Below are positions 43,789-52,504 of a stretch of DNA of 64,000 bases, one piece after another. The notes under the pieces are model-generated. The model did no database searches. It worked only from the letters and a program-made list of their open reading frames with translations, and was not told where the DNA came from. Numbering within the stretch: position 1 is the first letter of the stretch; every line of letters begins with the position of its first letter. Where the stretch lies: assembly GCF_012978815.1 (NCBI RefSeq), contig NZ_LIWR01000001.1, positions 1-64,000 of the forward strand, given 5' to 3'. The DNA comes from Campylobacter sp. RM16189. GTDB taxonomy: Bacteria; Campylobacterota; Campylobacteria; Campylobacterales; Campylobacteraceae. The position numbers and the translations under genes were made by a program.

Positions 43789-44145
43789 ATGCGCAAAAGC
43801 GATCTAGAACTTTTTAAATCTATTTTGGAAGAGAGAAAAATCCAAATCAAGAAAAATATACTTGATGCAAGTAACGAGTTGGCAGCTCTTAGAGATAGCG
43901 GCATAAGCGATGAATTTGATATAGCAACTGTAAATGCCGATCAGCTAATAGAACAATCAATAAGTGCACAACAAAGATACGAATTGGCCGCTATAGACGT
44001 AGCCCTTAGCAAGATAACCAACAAGACTTACGGAATTTGTGAAATGTGTGAAGAAGATATTGGAATACCAAGACTTAAAGTAAAACCTCATGCAAGATAT
44101 TGTATAGTTTGTAGAGAGATAGTCGAAAAAACATCTAAAAAATAG
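43789..44145 (+). CDS. dksA: DksA/TraR-family zinc-finger transcription factor
   Basis: A DksA-type protein that works with ppGpp on RNA polymerase. It has an N-terminal coiled coil (about 1-75) and a zinc finger with Cys84, Cys87, Cys105 and Cys108. The tip motif reads SDEFDIATVNADQ rather than the E. coli DxxDxA, with Asp41 and Asp44 retained. 118 residues, shorter than E. coli DksA (151). In C. jejuni the corresponding gene affects translation-related genes and virulence. Confidence 0.94.
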   Translation: MRKSDLELFKSILEERKIQIKKNILDASNELAALRDSGISDEFDIATVNADQLIEQSISAQQRYELAAIDVALSKITNKTYGICEMCEEDIGIPRLKVKPHARYCIVCREIVEKTSKK

Positions 44146-44154
44146 GGGATTGTT

Positions 44155-45156
44155 ATGAAAACTAGACGTTTTATAGTTTATAGTTTAATTTATATAGTAT
44201 TAGTCGGCATTTTTGTATATTCACTAGATGCCTCAGAGCATACTTTTAACTTTCTTGAGTATTCACTTACTCTTCCACTTGCTGCATGGATAGTAATCCC
44301 TATTGCTATATTTGCTATACTCTCCATAGTCCATATTGCATATCATGGATTTGAAATATATGTATTTAAACGCTCAATAAAAAAAGACGAGCATCTTTAT
44401 AACGAGCTAGCGAAGGAAGTCTTTTTAGGGCTTGATACAAACAAAGAGTTTAAAACAGAGCTTTACAAAACACCTTCGCAGACAACTAAAATTTTATCAC
44501 CTTGGAAAAAATATGACCAAATTGCAGTTAGCAACGATGAGTTAGATAGTGTAGTAAAAATTGTAAAGGGTGCCCAAAATGGAGAAGTTATGGACCTAAA
44601 GAAATTTAAACTACCAAAAGACAATAAACTATTCATACAAAATGAGCTAAATAAGCTAGAAAAGATACCAAACTACTTCGTTGAAGTGGTAAAAAGCTAT
44701 CAAGAGTTAAATGATGAAATTTCAAAAAAAGCAAACGAAAAACTCATTAGACTTGGCTCTTTTACAGATATTAAAAGATATGGGTTTGAAAAGAGCGGAG
44801 AAGAGGTCATGATCATGATAGATCGTTTTGTCAATGACGAGATAGATATGAACAGTGAAGAAATTTTTGAGATTTTAAACCACCACCAAATCACAAAAGA
44901 GCAGTATAATCACAGCGCTATCGTACTAAAAGATAAACTAGCTCCAGATACTCTTATTGGAATATTTGAAAGACTAAGAGGCTCTCATCAAGATGCTGAA
45001 GAGGCCTATTTGTACGTACTATTTGAACTGCAAATGATAGAGCGCATTCGTGAAATTTTAGAAAATTCAGATCCTTACGAGTATCAAAATTTTAGAATTT
45101 TACTCTACCTTAGAGAAAATGGCAGGATGGTGCCTGCAAATATGCTTTTTAGATGA
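44155..45156 (+). CDS. Membrane protein of unknown function (Cj0124c-like)
   Basis: A 333-residue protein with two N-terminal membrane helices (about 7-26 and 40-65) and a large cytoplasmic, mostly helical region rich in Lys and Glu. No catalytic motif is seen. The NHHQITKEQYNHSAIVLKDK and DAEEAYLYVLFELQMIERI stretches suggest helical repeats. It lies between dksA and dus, as does a membrane protein in C. jejuni, and overlaps dus by four bases. Confidence 0.82.
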   Translation: MKTRRFIVYSLIYIVLVGIFVYSLDASEHTFNFLEYSLTLPLAAWIVIPIAIFAILSIVHIAYHGFEIYVFKRSIKKDEHLYNELAKEVFLGLDTNKEFKTELYKTPSQTTKILSPWKKYDQIAVSNDELDSVVKIVKGAQNGEVMDLKKFKLPKDNKLFIQNELNKLEKIPNYFVEVVKSYQELNDEISKKANEKLIRLGSFTDIKRYGFEKSGEEVMIMIDRFVNDEIDMNSEEIFEILNHHQITKEQYNHSAIVLKDKLAPDTLIGIFERLRGSHQDAEEAYLYVLFELQMIERIREILENSDPYEYQNFRILLYLRENGRMVPANMLFR

Positions 45157-46079
45157 TAGATTTTAGCAAAAAGCCTATTTTTCTAGCCCCATTGGCAGGT
45201 TTTTCTGATCTGCCTTTAAGAAGCGTGGTAAAGAAATTTGGTTGTGATGTTACTATTAGCGAGATGATAAGTGCAAATGCCCTTGTATACGAGAGCTCCG
45301 AAAAAACTCTCGAGATGCTTAAAAAATCTCCGGAAGAGACTCCATATATCGTTCAAATAGCAGGAAGTGATGCTCAAATAATAAAAAAAGCGGTTGAAAT
45401 TATCAATAAATTTGAAGGAATTGATGGCATAGATCTAAACTGCGGCTGTCCGGTTCCAAAAGTCGTGAAACAATCGGCAGGCTCGGCTCTTTTAAAAGAT
45501 GTAGATAATCTAAAAAATATAGTAGAAACTATTAAAAAAACATCAAATAAAAAGATGCTTAGTGTCAAGATGAGGCTTGGATTTGATGAGAAAATTCCTG
45601 AAATTTTAGCAACGGCTGCAGAAGATGCGGGGGTTGACTTTATAAGCATTCACGGAAGAACAAGGGCTGGTGGATACAGTGCAGAGGTTGATTATGGCGC
45701 CATAAAAAGAGCAAAAGACTCCGTGAAAATACCAGTAGTTGCAAATGGCGATATAGACGAAAAAAACGCTAATGAAGTTTTTACACTGACAGGTTGTGAT
45801 GCAATTATGATAGGGCGCGCAAGCATAGGTAAGCCATGGATATTTCATGAGATAAAAACTACAAATAAGGTAAGTAGTGAGCTCAAAAGAGAGATTATTT
45901 TGGCTCATTTTGATGCCATGATAAGCCACTACGGCTCTTATGGGGTATCTATTTTCAGAAAACATCTGCATCAATACTCCAAAGGAATTGATGGGGCAAG
46001 CAATTTTAGAGATGAGATAAACAGAATAAATGATATAGGACTTATGCGAGATAAGATCGAGGATTTCTTCACAATTTAA
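45153..46079 (+). CDS. dus: tRNA-dihydrouridine synthase (DusB-like)
   Basis: An FMN enzyme that reduces uridine in the D-loop of tRNA. The TIM barrel starts LAPLAGFSDLPLRSV. The catalytic cysteine is Cys99 in DLNCGCPVPKVV, and KMRLGFD, ISIHGRTRAGGYSA and VVANGDI are typical phosphate- and flavin-binding motifs. 308 residues. The stop adjoins the recO ATG. Confidence 0.94.
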   Translation: MIDFSKKPIFLAPLAGFSDLPLRSVVKKFGCDVTISEMISANALVYESSEKTLEMLKKSPEETPYIVQIAGSDAQIIKKAVEIINKFEGIDGIDLNCGCPVPKVVKQSAGSALLKDVDNLKNIVETIKKTSNKKMLSVKMRLGFDEKIPEILATAAEDAGVDFISIHGRTRAGGYSAEVDYGAIKRAKDSVKIPVVANGDIDEKNANEVFTLTGCDAIMIGRASIGKPWIFHEIKTTNKVSSELKREIILAHFDAMISHYGSYGVSIFRKHLHQYSKGIDGASNFRDEINRINDIGLMRDKIEDFFTI

Positions 46080-46694
46080 ATGCAAGGCTACATAATCCAC
46101 ACACAAAAAGTCAAGGACGAGGATATGATAGTCTATCTCTTGACTTCAAATTCACTCATCAAATGCTATAGGTTTTACGGTGCACGCCATCCTAGTATTA
46201 TGCAGGGATATAAAATAGACTTCGAGCTTGTAGAGAGTGCAAATTTTTTGCCACATCTTAGGAGTGTATTACACCTTGGCTTTAGCTGGCTGATTTTACG
46301 AGAACGACTAATAATTTGGCAGCAGTTTATGCGCCTATTTTACACACATTTAAAAGATGTGGAGCATATTGACGAAATATATTTTCAAGAAGTTGAGCTT
46401 TGTGCTCAAAGGCTTTTAAAACAAAATCCAAAACGCCTTATTATCGAGGCTTATGTACGAATTTTAGAGCATGAAGGAAGGCTTCACGATGAGCTCACCT
46501 GTTTTGTTTGTGACGAAAAAATAGAAAGCCACCTCTCTTTAGCAAGAGGTTTTTTACCCTCTCACTCAAATTGTTTTGGCAATTTAAATCTAAAATTTGA
46601 AAAAATCCAACATCTATTTAAGAAAAAATCTACGATTTTATTGGATGATAGAGAGATAAACGAGCTTTACAGTATAGTTTTGCAAGGATTTTAA
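46080..46694 (+). CDS. recO: DNA repair protein RecO (epsilonproteobacterial type)
   Basis: RecO loads RecA with RecR at gaps. The N-terminal OB-fold (MQGYIIHTQKVKDEDMIVYL) and helical C-terminal half with a CFVCDEK half-finger match the short epsilonproteobacterial RecO. 204 residues. The ATG directly follows the dus stop. Its stop and that of the convergent ttcA share a TTAA at 46691-46694. Confidence 0.85.
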   Translation: MQGYIIHTQKVKDEDMIVYLLTSNSLIKCYRFYGARHPSIMQGYKIDFELVESANFLPHLRSVLHLGFSWLILRERLIIWQQFMRLFYTHLKDVEHIDEIYFQEVELCAQRLLKQNPKRLIIEAYVRILEHEGRLHDELTCFVCDEKIESHLSLARGFLPSHSNCFGNLNLKFEKIQHLFKKKSTILLDDREINELYSIVLQGF

Positions 46695-47446
46695 TAGTTT
46701 TCATCAGCACCAAAAAATGTATCCAAGTGAACATTTTCAAATGCAGCCTTTAAAGAGACGAAAAACTTATGATTTTCACTCTCTAAATTTGCAAGCATAG
46801 CCTTTGTTTCAGCTCTTGCTCTAGGTGCTTTGCCGCCATATGATCTAGCAGGACAGCTCTCCTCTTCATTCATCAAAGGAAGCTCATTTTTAATAGCACA
46901 ATCCCTAATCTGTCGCTCTCTTACAAGTATTAAAGGCCTGATTATTGTCAAACCATTTTCAGCCTTATATCTTGGAGCCAAAGTTCTAAGTGCGCCATTA
47001 TATGTAAAATTCATAAAAAAGCTCTCTGCAGCGTCATCAAGATGATGTGCTATGGCAATCTTATTAAATCCGTTTTCAAGAGCATAGGTGTATAGATAGC
47101 CTCTTCGCATACGACTGCAGAAGCTGCAAAATGTAGTATTTTCGCGTATCTTTTCTCTACCGAATTCAAAAATTTTAGTATCAATTACCTTGTAGGGAAT
47201 TTGATGAATTTTAAAGTGCTCCTTTATAGGCTCAAGATTTTCGCCTATTCCGTAGCTTACTGTAACCGCTTCAAATTCCCAATTCAAAGGGCTTACTGAG
47301 CAAAAATGCTTAAGTAGGTGAGCAAGAGTCATGCTGTCTTTACCACCGCTTAGGGCAAGCAAAATTTTATCACCCTCTTCGAACATCTGATACTTCGCAT
47401 TTGTCTGTCCGACTATACGAAGTATCTTTTTGCTCAGCTCTATCAT
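46691..47446 (-). CDS. ttcA: TtcA-family tRNA 2-thiocytidine synthetase
   Basis: An ATP-dependent tRNA sulfurtransferase. The PP-loop LALSGGKDSMTL lies near residue 30 and the CSFCSRMRRG pair supplies cysteines for the iron-sulfur cluster. The C-terminal EEESCPARSYGGKAPRAR has a third cysteine. 251 residues. ATG 47446 forms an ATGA overlap with pfs. TilS is excluded by the CxxC pair. Confidence 0.92.
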   Translation of the reverse strand: MIELSKKILRIVGQTNAKYQMFEEGDKILLALSGGKDSMTLAHLLKHFCSVSPLNWEFEAVTVSYGIGENLEPIKEHFKIHQIPYKVIDTKIFEFGREKIRENTTFCSFCSRMRRGYLYTYALENGFNKIAIAHHLDDAAESFFMNFTYNGALRTLAPRYKAENGLTIIRPLILVRERQIRDCAIKNELPLMNEEESCPARSYGGKAPRARAETKAMLANLESENHKFFVSLKAAFENVHLDTFFGADENY

Positions 47447-48126
47447 AACTCCTCAACCATGGAGAGGATGAAATCTGCACTTATATTAGCAGAGCTTTGT
47501 AAGAATTCGTCAAAATCAAACTCTGCTCCGCCTCCAGCCTCATCGCTTATCGCACGCAGGATAAAAAACGGCACATTTAAGCTCTCACATACTAGGGCTA
47601 CACTGGCACCTTCCATCTCTGTTGCATCGGCTTTAAATGTATTTTTTATCCAATCTTTTTTACTTTGTTCGCAAATAAACTGATCTCCAGTAGCTATAAT
47701 TCCACTTTTTAAATTTATTCCCTTTTGCTTAGCAATTTTAGTAGCCAGGACATTTAAATTTACATCGCTTTTCATAAATATACTAGTGCCGGGCACAAAT
47801 CCATGCGGATGGCCAAATGCTGTAATATCAAGATCATGTTGCACCAATGATTCGGCATACAACATGTCTTTGATTTTCAAATTTTCATTTAAAGCGCCGG
47901 CAACACCTGTAAAAAGCAACTTTTGAGCCTTAAATTTCTCAATCATTATTGTAGCCGTCAGGGCGGCATTTACTTTGCCTATCTTTGAATATGCTATTAC
48001 AAGCTCTTTATCTTTAAATTTCGCCAAATAAAAGACATTATTCGCATAACGTATCTCTTCATAATCTTTTAAAGCGTCCAAAAGCGGAGTAATCTCTTCA
48101 GGCATTGCACCTAAAATCGCTATCAT
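47443..48126 (-). CDS. mtnN: 5'-methylthioadenosine/S-adenosylhomocysteine nucleosidase
   Basis: Pfs/MTAN cleaves methylthioadenosine and S-adenosylhomocysteine; in Campylobacter and Helicobacter it also cleaves 6-amino-6-deoxyfutalosine in menaquinone synthesis. The protein begins MIAILGAMPEEI. FTGVAGALNENL and the catalytic EMEGASVALV glutamates, followed by RAISDEAGG with the catalytic Asp, are intact. 227 residues. ATGA overlaps with fabD and ttcA on both sides. Confidence 0.95.
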   Translation of the reverse strand: MIAILGAMPEEITPLLDALKDYEEIRYANNVFYLAKFKDKELVIAYSKIGKVNAALTATIMIEKFKAQKLLFTGVAGALNENLKIKDMLYAESLVQHDLDITAFGHPHGFVPGTSIFMKSDVNLNVLATKIAKQKGINLKSGIIATGDQFICEQSKKDWIKNTFKADATEMEGASVALVCESLNVPFFILRAISDEAGGGAEFDFDEFLQSSANISADFILSMVEEL

Positions 48127-49049
48127 TTACCCTCCAAAAATACTAAAAATTCATCCAAGCTCTTAATATCCGTTATAGAATAGGTCGGTTTATCAGTGAT
48201 CTTTTTATTGATCCCTTTTAGCACGCTTGAACCAAATTCTACAAAAATATCAATTTCACTTTGTGAATTTTGAATACTTTGTTTATATAAAACAGGTTTT
48301 ACAAGCTGATCTTTTAATAAATTTAAAGCCTCATTCTTGCTACTATATGGTTTAGCAGTTGCGTTAGATATAACACTTTTAAATTTATCTTTTAATGTCG
48401 CCTCAAGATGGCTAACAAGACCTATGCTTGCACTACTAAGAATAGGGCAATGGCTGGCAACAGACATATTTAAAAGCATAGCCCTCTTTGCCCCAGCCTC
48501 TTTAAATACTGATTCAAATTTAACCAAATGCTCTCTAACTCCGGCTACGACTATCTGTCCATCACAGTTGTAATTTGCTGCGTAAATTTGCAAACCATCT
48601 TTTTGAGCGCCTACGCAAATTTCTTCGACAATTTGATCATTTAGTCCTAAAACAACCATCATAGACACATCTTTACCATTGCAAGCCTCTTGCATAAGCT
48701 TGCCTCTGATATTTACCACCTTAAGTGCATCTACAAAGTCAAATCCGCTATTTACAGCCAAGGCACTAAACTCTCCAAGAGAGTGTCCGAGGCTGAAATT
48801 TGGCTCTAAATTTAATTTTGATTTTAGAGCCAAATAGCACATTAAAGAATTTAAAACTATTGCAGGCTGAGTAAACTCACTCTGATTAATCAGCTCGTTC
48901 TCTTCAAAAAGAAGCTTCTTGAAATCTACGCTAAGAGCATCACTTGCATTATGCAAAAGCTCTTTAGCCTCATTGAAATTTTCATAAATTTCTTTGCCCA
49001 TTCCAATGGCTTGAGACCCCTGACCAGGGAATATAAAAGAAAATTTCAT
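48123..49049 (-). CDS. fabD: Malonyl-CoA:ACP transacylase
   Basis: FabD loads malonate onto acyl carrier protein. FPGQGSQAIGMG (about 7-18) forms the oxyanion hole, the nucleophile is in GHSLGEFSALA (about 88-98), and the catalytic His is in SVASHCPIL. 308 residues. Ten base pairs downstream of slyD. Confidence 0.96.
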   Translation of the reverse strand: MKFSFIFPGQGSQAIGMGKEIYENFNEAKELLHNASDALSVDFKKLLFEENELINQSEFTQPAIVLNSLMCYLALKSKLNLEPNFSLGHSLGEFSALAVNSGFDFVDALKVVNIRGKLMQEACNGKDVSMMVVLGLNDQIVEEICVGAQKDGLQIYAANYNCDGQIVVAGVREHLVKFESVFKEAGAKRAMLLNMSVASHCPILSSASIGLVSHLEATLKDKFKSVISNATAKPYSSKNEALNLLKDQLVKPVLYKQSIQNSQSEIDIFVEFGSSVLKGINKKITDKPTYSITDIKSLDEFLVFLEGK

Positions 49050-49058
49050 TATAGTTTC

Positions 49059-49706
49059 TTAGTGATGATGTTTTCCGCAGCATCCGCCACCATCATTATG
49101 GTGGTGTCCTCCGCCACAACATCCACCTTCATCATCGTGGTGATGGTGTCCGCCACCGCAACATCCGCCTTCTTCATGATCATGGCCATGACCTCCGCAG
49201 CAGCCACCCTCTTTGTCTCCATGTCCACTACCGCATCCGCAAGCATGAGCATGAGCAACAACACCAGTAGCTATCTCATCTTCAGTGGCCTCTCTAACTT
49301 CTGTTATTTGAACGTTAAACTCTAGGTCTTTACCAGCATAAGGGTGATTAAAATCAACAGTGACTTCATTTTCGTCTATTTTTGCTACGGTAACGCGAAC
49401 GTTTGAGCCGTCCTCTCCTTGTCCAAATAGCTCCATTCCCTCTTTGAGTTCAATTCCTGCGAATTGTTCTTTTGGTAATTTTTGAAGAGCACTCTCATCA
49501 TAAAGTCCGCAAGCATCGGCCGCTTCTATAATAACTCTCTTTGTATCTCCGGCTTTTAGTGAGCTAACCTCATCCTCTAGCTTTTGTATTATGTGTCCTC
49601 TACCTGTCAAAAATGAAATTTGACCGCCTTCTTGCATGTTAGATTCTAAAATTTCACCTGTCTTAGCGTCTTTTAGTTCATAAAACATAGATATAACTTG
49701 ATTCAC
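49059..49706 (-). CDS. slyD: FKBP-type peptidyl-prolyl isomerase SlyD with His/Cys-rich tail
   Basis: SlyD is a prolyl isomerase and nickel metallochaperone for hydrogenase and urease. The FKBP core with its inserted chaperone flap covers residues 1-150 (YELKDAKTGEILES, TGRGHIIQKLE, VDFNHPYAGKDLEF). The tail (151-215) is extreme: 16 His and 10 Cys, built on repeats of GGCCGG followed by HHH, with glycine spacers. Start is GTG 49706 with AGGAG five bases upstream. The tail repeats are visible in the DNA at 49062-49255. With the nickel transporter at 14453-17455 it points to strong nickel handling. Confidence 0.95.
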   Translation of the reverse strand: MNQVISMFYELKDAKTGEILESNMQEGGQISFLTGRGHIIQKLEDEVSSLKAGDTKRVIIEAADACGLYDESALQKLPKEQFAGIELKEGMELFGQGEDGSNVRVTVAKIDENEVTVDFNHPYAGKDLEFNVQITEVREATEDEIATGVVAHAHACGCGSGHGDKEGGCCGGHGHDHEEGGCCGGGHHHHDDEGGCCGGGHHHNDGGGCCGKHHH

Positions 49707-49735
49707 ACTTTCTCCTAAAAATTAAAATAAGTATG

Positions 49736-49741
49736 ATTATA
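49736..49741 (-). promoter_or_regulatory. -10 box for slyD
   Basis: TATAAT on the minus strand 30 bp before the GTG start, with TTTACA 15 bp upstream as a possible -35. It may drive slyD, fabD, pfs and ttcA. Confidence 0.5.
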
Positions 49742-49767
49742 TCGTAAATTTATTAATGTAAATTGAC

Positions 49768-50640
49768 TTATCTATCAGGAGATGCTTTGGCTTCTTTACT
49801 TTCAGGATAGCCTAATTTCAATGCTTTATAAAATCGATTTGCGCTTTGAGTATCATTAATCTTATCGAAACTAATCGCAGTATGATATAGTAGTTTTGGT
49901 ATATAATCAGCCTTATCGTAAAGAGTTATGCTTTGTTGATAATATTTGATAGCGTTATTGTATGCTTTTTGTTTATATGAAATTTCGCCAAGATAAAAAT
50001 TTGCGGCAGCCGGCTTATGACCTTTTGTTATCAAAAATTCATATCTATCCTTAGCTTCATCCAGCTTTCCTTCATCAAAAAGCTTCTTAGCATCAGCTGC
50101 GACATCTTGAATTTTTTGCTTAGTAAAATCTGCTGAAGTCTGTTTATCTGACTCTTCAGACTTGTTTTTCGTAGATTTTGACTCCTCTTTAGCTGCATTT
50201 GATTTATCTATAAGTGTGCCGAGGTCTTTAAGAGTTTTTGTAATTTTTTTATTATTGGTTTCCTGAATCGCCCTAGTCTCTTCAGAGTATTTTTTTAGAA
50301 CTTCAAGATCGTTTTTTAGACTATCTTCTTTATTTATTGTTTGGGCTTCAAGATCGTTTATGCGTTTTTCTAACCTGGATATTCGCTCATTAATGCCGTC
50401 CATAATACTTTGCAGACCTTCAATTCTCTCCTGTGCCCCGCTTAAACTAGACTCTACATCACCCATGTTTCTGCTTAAATTTTCTACGCGTTGCTTATTT
50501 TTAAGCAGAACTTTTTCACTATCGGTTAGACCATAAGGGTTTGTGCTATCTAAATTACCGGCATCAAATACTGAAATTTCAGCAGAGTATAAAATAGCGA
50601 CTCCAAAAGACAGAGTCGCTATTTTCTTTAAATTTGTCAT
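49768..50640 (-). CDS. cpoB: Tol-Pal system TPR protein CpoB/YbgF
   Basis: A 290-residue periplasmic protein. A signal peptide (about 1-20) is followed by a coiled-coil region (about 40-160) that probably trimerises and by a C-terminal TPR domain: ANFYLGEISYKQKAYNNAIK and LYHTAISFDKINDTQSANRF. CpoB connects outer-membrane constriction by Tol-Pal with peptidoglycan synthesis. The coiled coil is longer than in E. coli CpoB. Six base pairs after pal. Confidence 0.9.
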   Translation of the reverse strand: MTNLKKIATLSFGVAILYSAEISVFDAGNLDSTNPYGLTDSEKVLLKNKQRVENLSRNMGDVESSLSGAQERIEGLQSIMDGINERISRLEKRINDLEAQTINKEDSLKNDLEVLKKYSEETRAIQETNNKKITKTLKDLGTLIDKSNAAKEESKSTKNKSEESDKQTSADFTKQKIQDVAADAKKLFDEGKLDEAKDRYEFLITKGHKPAAANFYLGEISYKQKAYNNAIKYYQQSITLYDKADYIPKLLYHTAISFDKINDTQSANRFYKALKLGYPESKEAKASPDR

Positions 50641-50646
50641 ATTTTA

Positions 50647-51168
50647 TTACGGAAGAACTTTGAATTCGGCACGTCTATTTTGTGCGTCGCAAGCTTTTGT
50701 TTTATCTGTACAAATAGGATTGCTCTCTCCATAGCTTACAACGGTAATTCTATCAGCAGCAACACCTTGTTTTACAAGAGCATCTTTTGTAGCCTTTGCT
50801 CTTTTTAGACCAAGAGCATAGTTATACTCATCACTTCCCCACTCGTCGCAATTTCCTTCTACTTTAATAGTTAGGTTTTTTGCATCTGCATGGTTAAATA
50901 CACTAGCATTCATGTTTACAACCGATTGCATATCGCTTTTAATATTAAATTTATCAAAATCAAAATATACGTTTTTAACATGTCCTTCAACCATAGATAT
51001 TAGTTGTTGTAATTTATCGCTAGCACTCATCATGCTATCGCTAGAACCCATGGTAGATACGCTACCTTGTTTAGAATCAGCACTCATATCAACCTCAGGG
51101 GCTTTTGAGCTACAACCGCTCATTAGTAAAGCTGCGACAACAGCAGAAGCTAAAGCTACTTTTTTCAT
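50647..51168 (-). CDS. pal: Peptidoglycan-associated lipoprotein Pal
   Basis: Pal anchors the outer membrane to peptidoglycan as part of Tol-Pal. Lipobox MSGC gives lipid Cys18 when read from ATG 51168, which has AAAGGA upstream; an in-frame ATG at 51183 would add five residues before the signal peptide. The OmpA-like domain has VYFDFDKFNIK, EGNCDEWGSDEYNYALGLKR and RRAEFKV. 173 residues. The usual TDERG motif reads CDEWG here. Confidence 0.96.
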   Translation of the reverse strand: MKKVALASAVVAALLMSGCSSKAPEVDMSADSKQGSVSTMGSSDSMMSASDKLQQLISMVEGHVKNVYFDFDKFNIKSDMQSVVNMNASVFNHADAKNLTIKVEGNCDEWGSDEYNYALGLKRAKATKDALVKQGVAADRITVVSYGESNPICTDKTKACDAQNRRAEFKVLP

Positions 51169-51219
51169 TTTAATCCTTTGCAAAAATTTTAGTGATTATA
51201 TCATATTTTTTTAATAAGA

Positions 51220-52494
51220 TTACCAATCAATAGACTGTATTCTACCTATCTTTAGAGGAAATTGAAAACTCCTATTTTCATTTATGCGTATTATTCCTAG
51301 TGAGCTCTGACCTCCAAGTTCCTTAATAAACACTACACTTTGTCCGTCGCTAGAAAATCTAGGATATAAATTCTTTCCGCTTGCGGTAAGCTGCCTTATA
51401 TAGTCTGTTTTGGTTGAAATCATATAGATATTAAAATCTCTGGTTCCAAATTCACTTTTTTCATTCTCTCTACTTGAATAAACTATATAGTTTTGATATG
51501 TACTTACAGAGTTATTGTTTTTACCGTGATATACCATCTGCTCGACAGCACCTCCTGCTATATTTTGTGAAAAAATATTAGGATAACCCAATCTGTCTGA
51601 TACAAAAACTACCCTAGTATCATTATCCACAAAATTTCCATTTACATCTATACCTGTGTAGTTTGTTACCTGGGAAAGTCTTTTGGAATTTAAATCATAT
51701 AGATATATATCAGGCTGATCTTGAGGTGCCATAGTAAGAAGCATCTTATCGCCACTTTGGCTAACATCAGAGGCCACAATCATACCGCCTTTAGTATCTA
51801 AAATTTTAGTTTTTTGACCTGTTGCTATATCAAATTTATATAAAATTATTTTAGAGCTGCTGTAGTCTGAATAATAAAATGCTTTCTGATCGGCTCCCGC
51901 CCATTTAGGGAATATATTAAGTCCTCCCCTAACAAGCACTTTTTGATAAGTTAAAGTGTAATCAGCTACTACGATTTCACTCTGTTTAGATCCTGTAGAT
52001 TTGGAAAAAACTATAAATTTTTCCATCCAATTTACAGGAGGCATATTAAGCTCATTTACAAGCTCAACTATTGCTTTATGTGCTAAAAAAGGAAATTTAG
52101 CGCCATCATTCATGGTATAAATTCTCTCATATTGAGTTGTTGCGGTTTTAGCGTTTATGAGCTTAACTCTTAAGGTAAGTGATGTGTTTGGCATGCCTTC
52201 AAGAGCGTATCTAAAGATTAATTGAGCATTTTTATGGCTCATTACGTTTGTATTTGAATCCCCTTCATAACTGCTAGCGATATACTCATCTACAACCTCA
52301 AAATCAGAGCTTACCTTTAAATCGCCCAACATAATCTTATGGAATCTGTTTTTAAATGCCTGATCAGAAACCATAGTCGTAGCATCTTGAAGCACTATTT
52401 TAGGCAAAACCATACCTTTATTTATAATAGATATGGTAGCGTCGGCGGCAAATAAGCCTAAAGCAAAACTCAGTATCAAAATAATTTTTTTCAT
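51220..52494 (-). CDS. tolB: Tol-Pal periplasmic beta-propeller protein TolB
   Basis: TolB binds Pal and TolA in the periplasm. Signal peptide MKKIILILSFALGLFAADA, an N-terminal alpha/beta domain (to about residue 160) and a six-bladed propeller with repeated SxDG/blade motifs such as VVFVSDRLGYPNIFSQ and YPRFSSDGQSVVFI. 424 residues. It follows tolA by 10 bp. Confidence 0.94.
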   Translation of the reverse strand: MKKIILILSFALGLFAADATISIINKGMVLPKIVLQDATTMVSDQAFKNRFHKIMLGDLKVSSDFEVVDEYIASSYEGDSNTNVMSHKNAQLIFRYALEGMPNTSLTLRVKLINAKTATTQYERIYTMNDGAKFPFLAHKAIVELVNELNMPPVNWMEKFIVFSKSTGSKQSEIVVADYTLTYQKVLVRGGLNIFPKWAGADQKAFYYSDYSSSKIILYKFDIATGQKTKILDTKGGMIVASDVSQSGDKMLLTMAPQDQPDIYLYDLNSKRLSQVTNYTGIDVNGNFVDNDTRVVFVSDRLGYPNIFSQNIAGGAVEQMVYHGKNNNSVSTYQNYIVYSSRENEKSEFGTRDFNIYMISTKTDYIRQLTASGKNLYPRFSSDGQSVVFIKELGGQSSLGIIRINENRSFQFPLKIGRIQSIDW

Positions 52495-52504
52495 TTTTCC
52501 TCCA

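Noticed and set aside
49062..49255. Regular repeats that could suggest a short CRISPR-like array
   Set aside because: The repeats are in frame within slyD, imperfect and without spacers of constant length; no cas genes nearby.
49049..49325. Overlapping open frames on both strands across the slyD tail
   Set aside because: These are by-products of the GGCC/CAT repeat structure; codon pattern and conservation belong to slyD.
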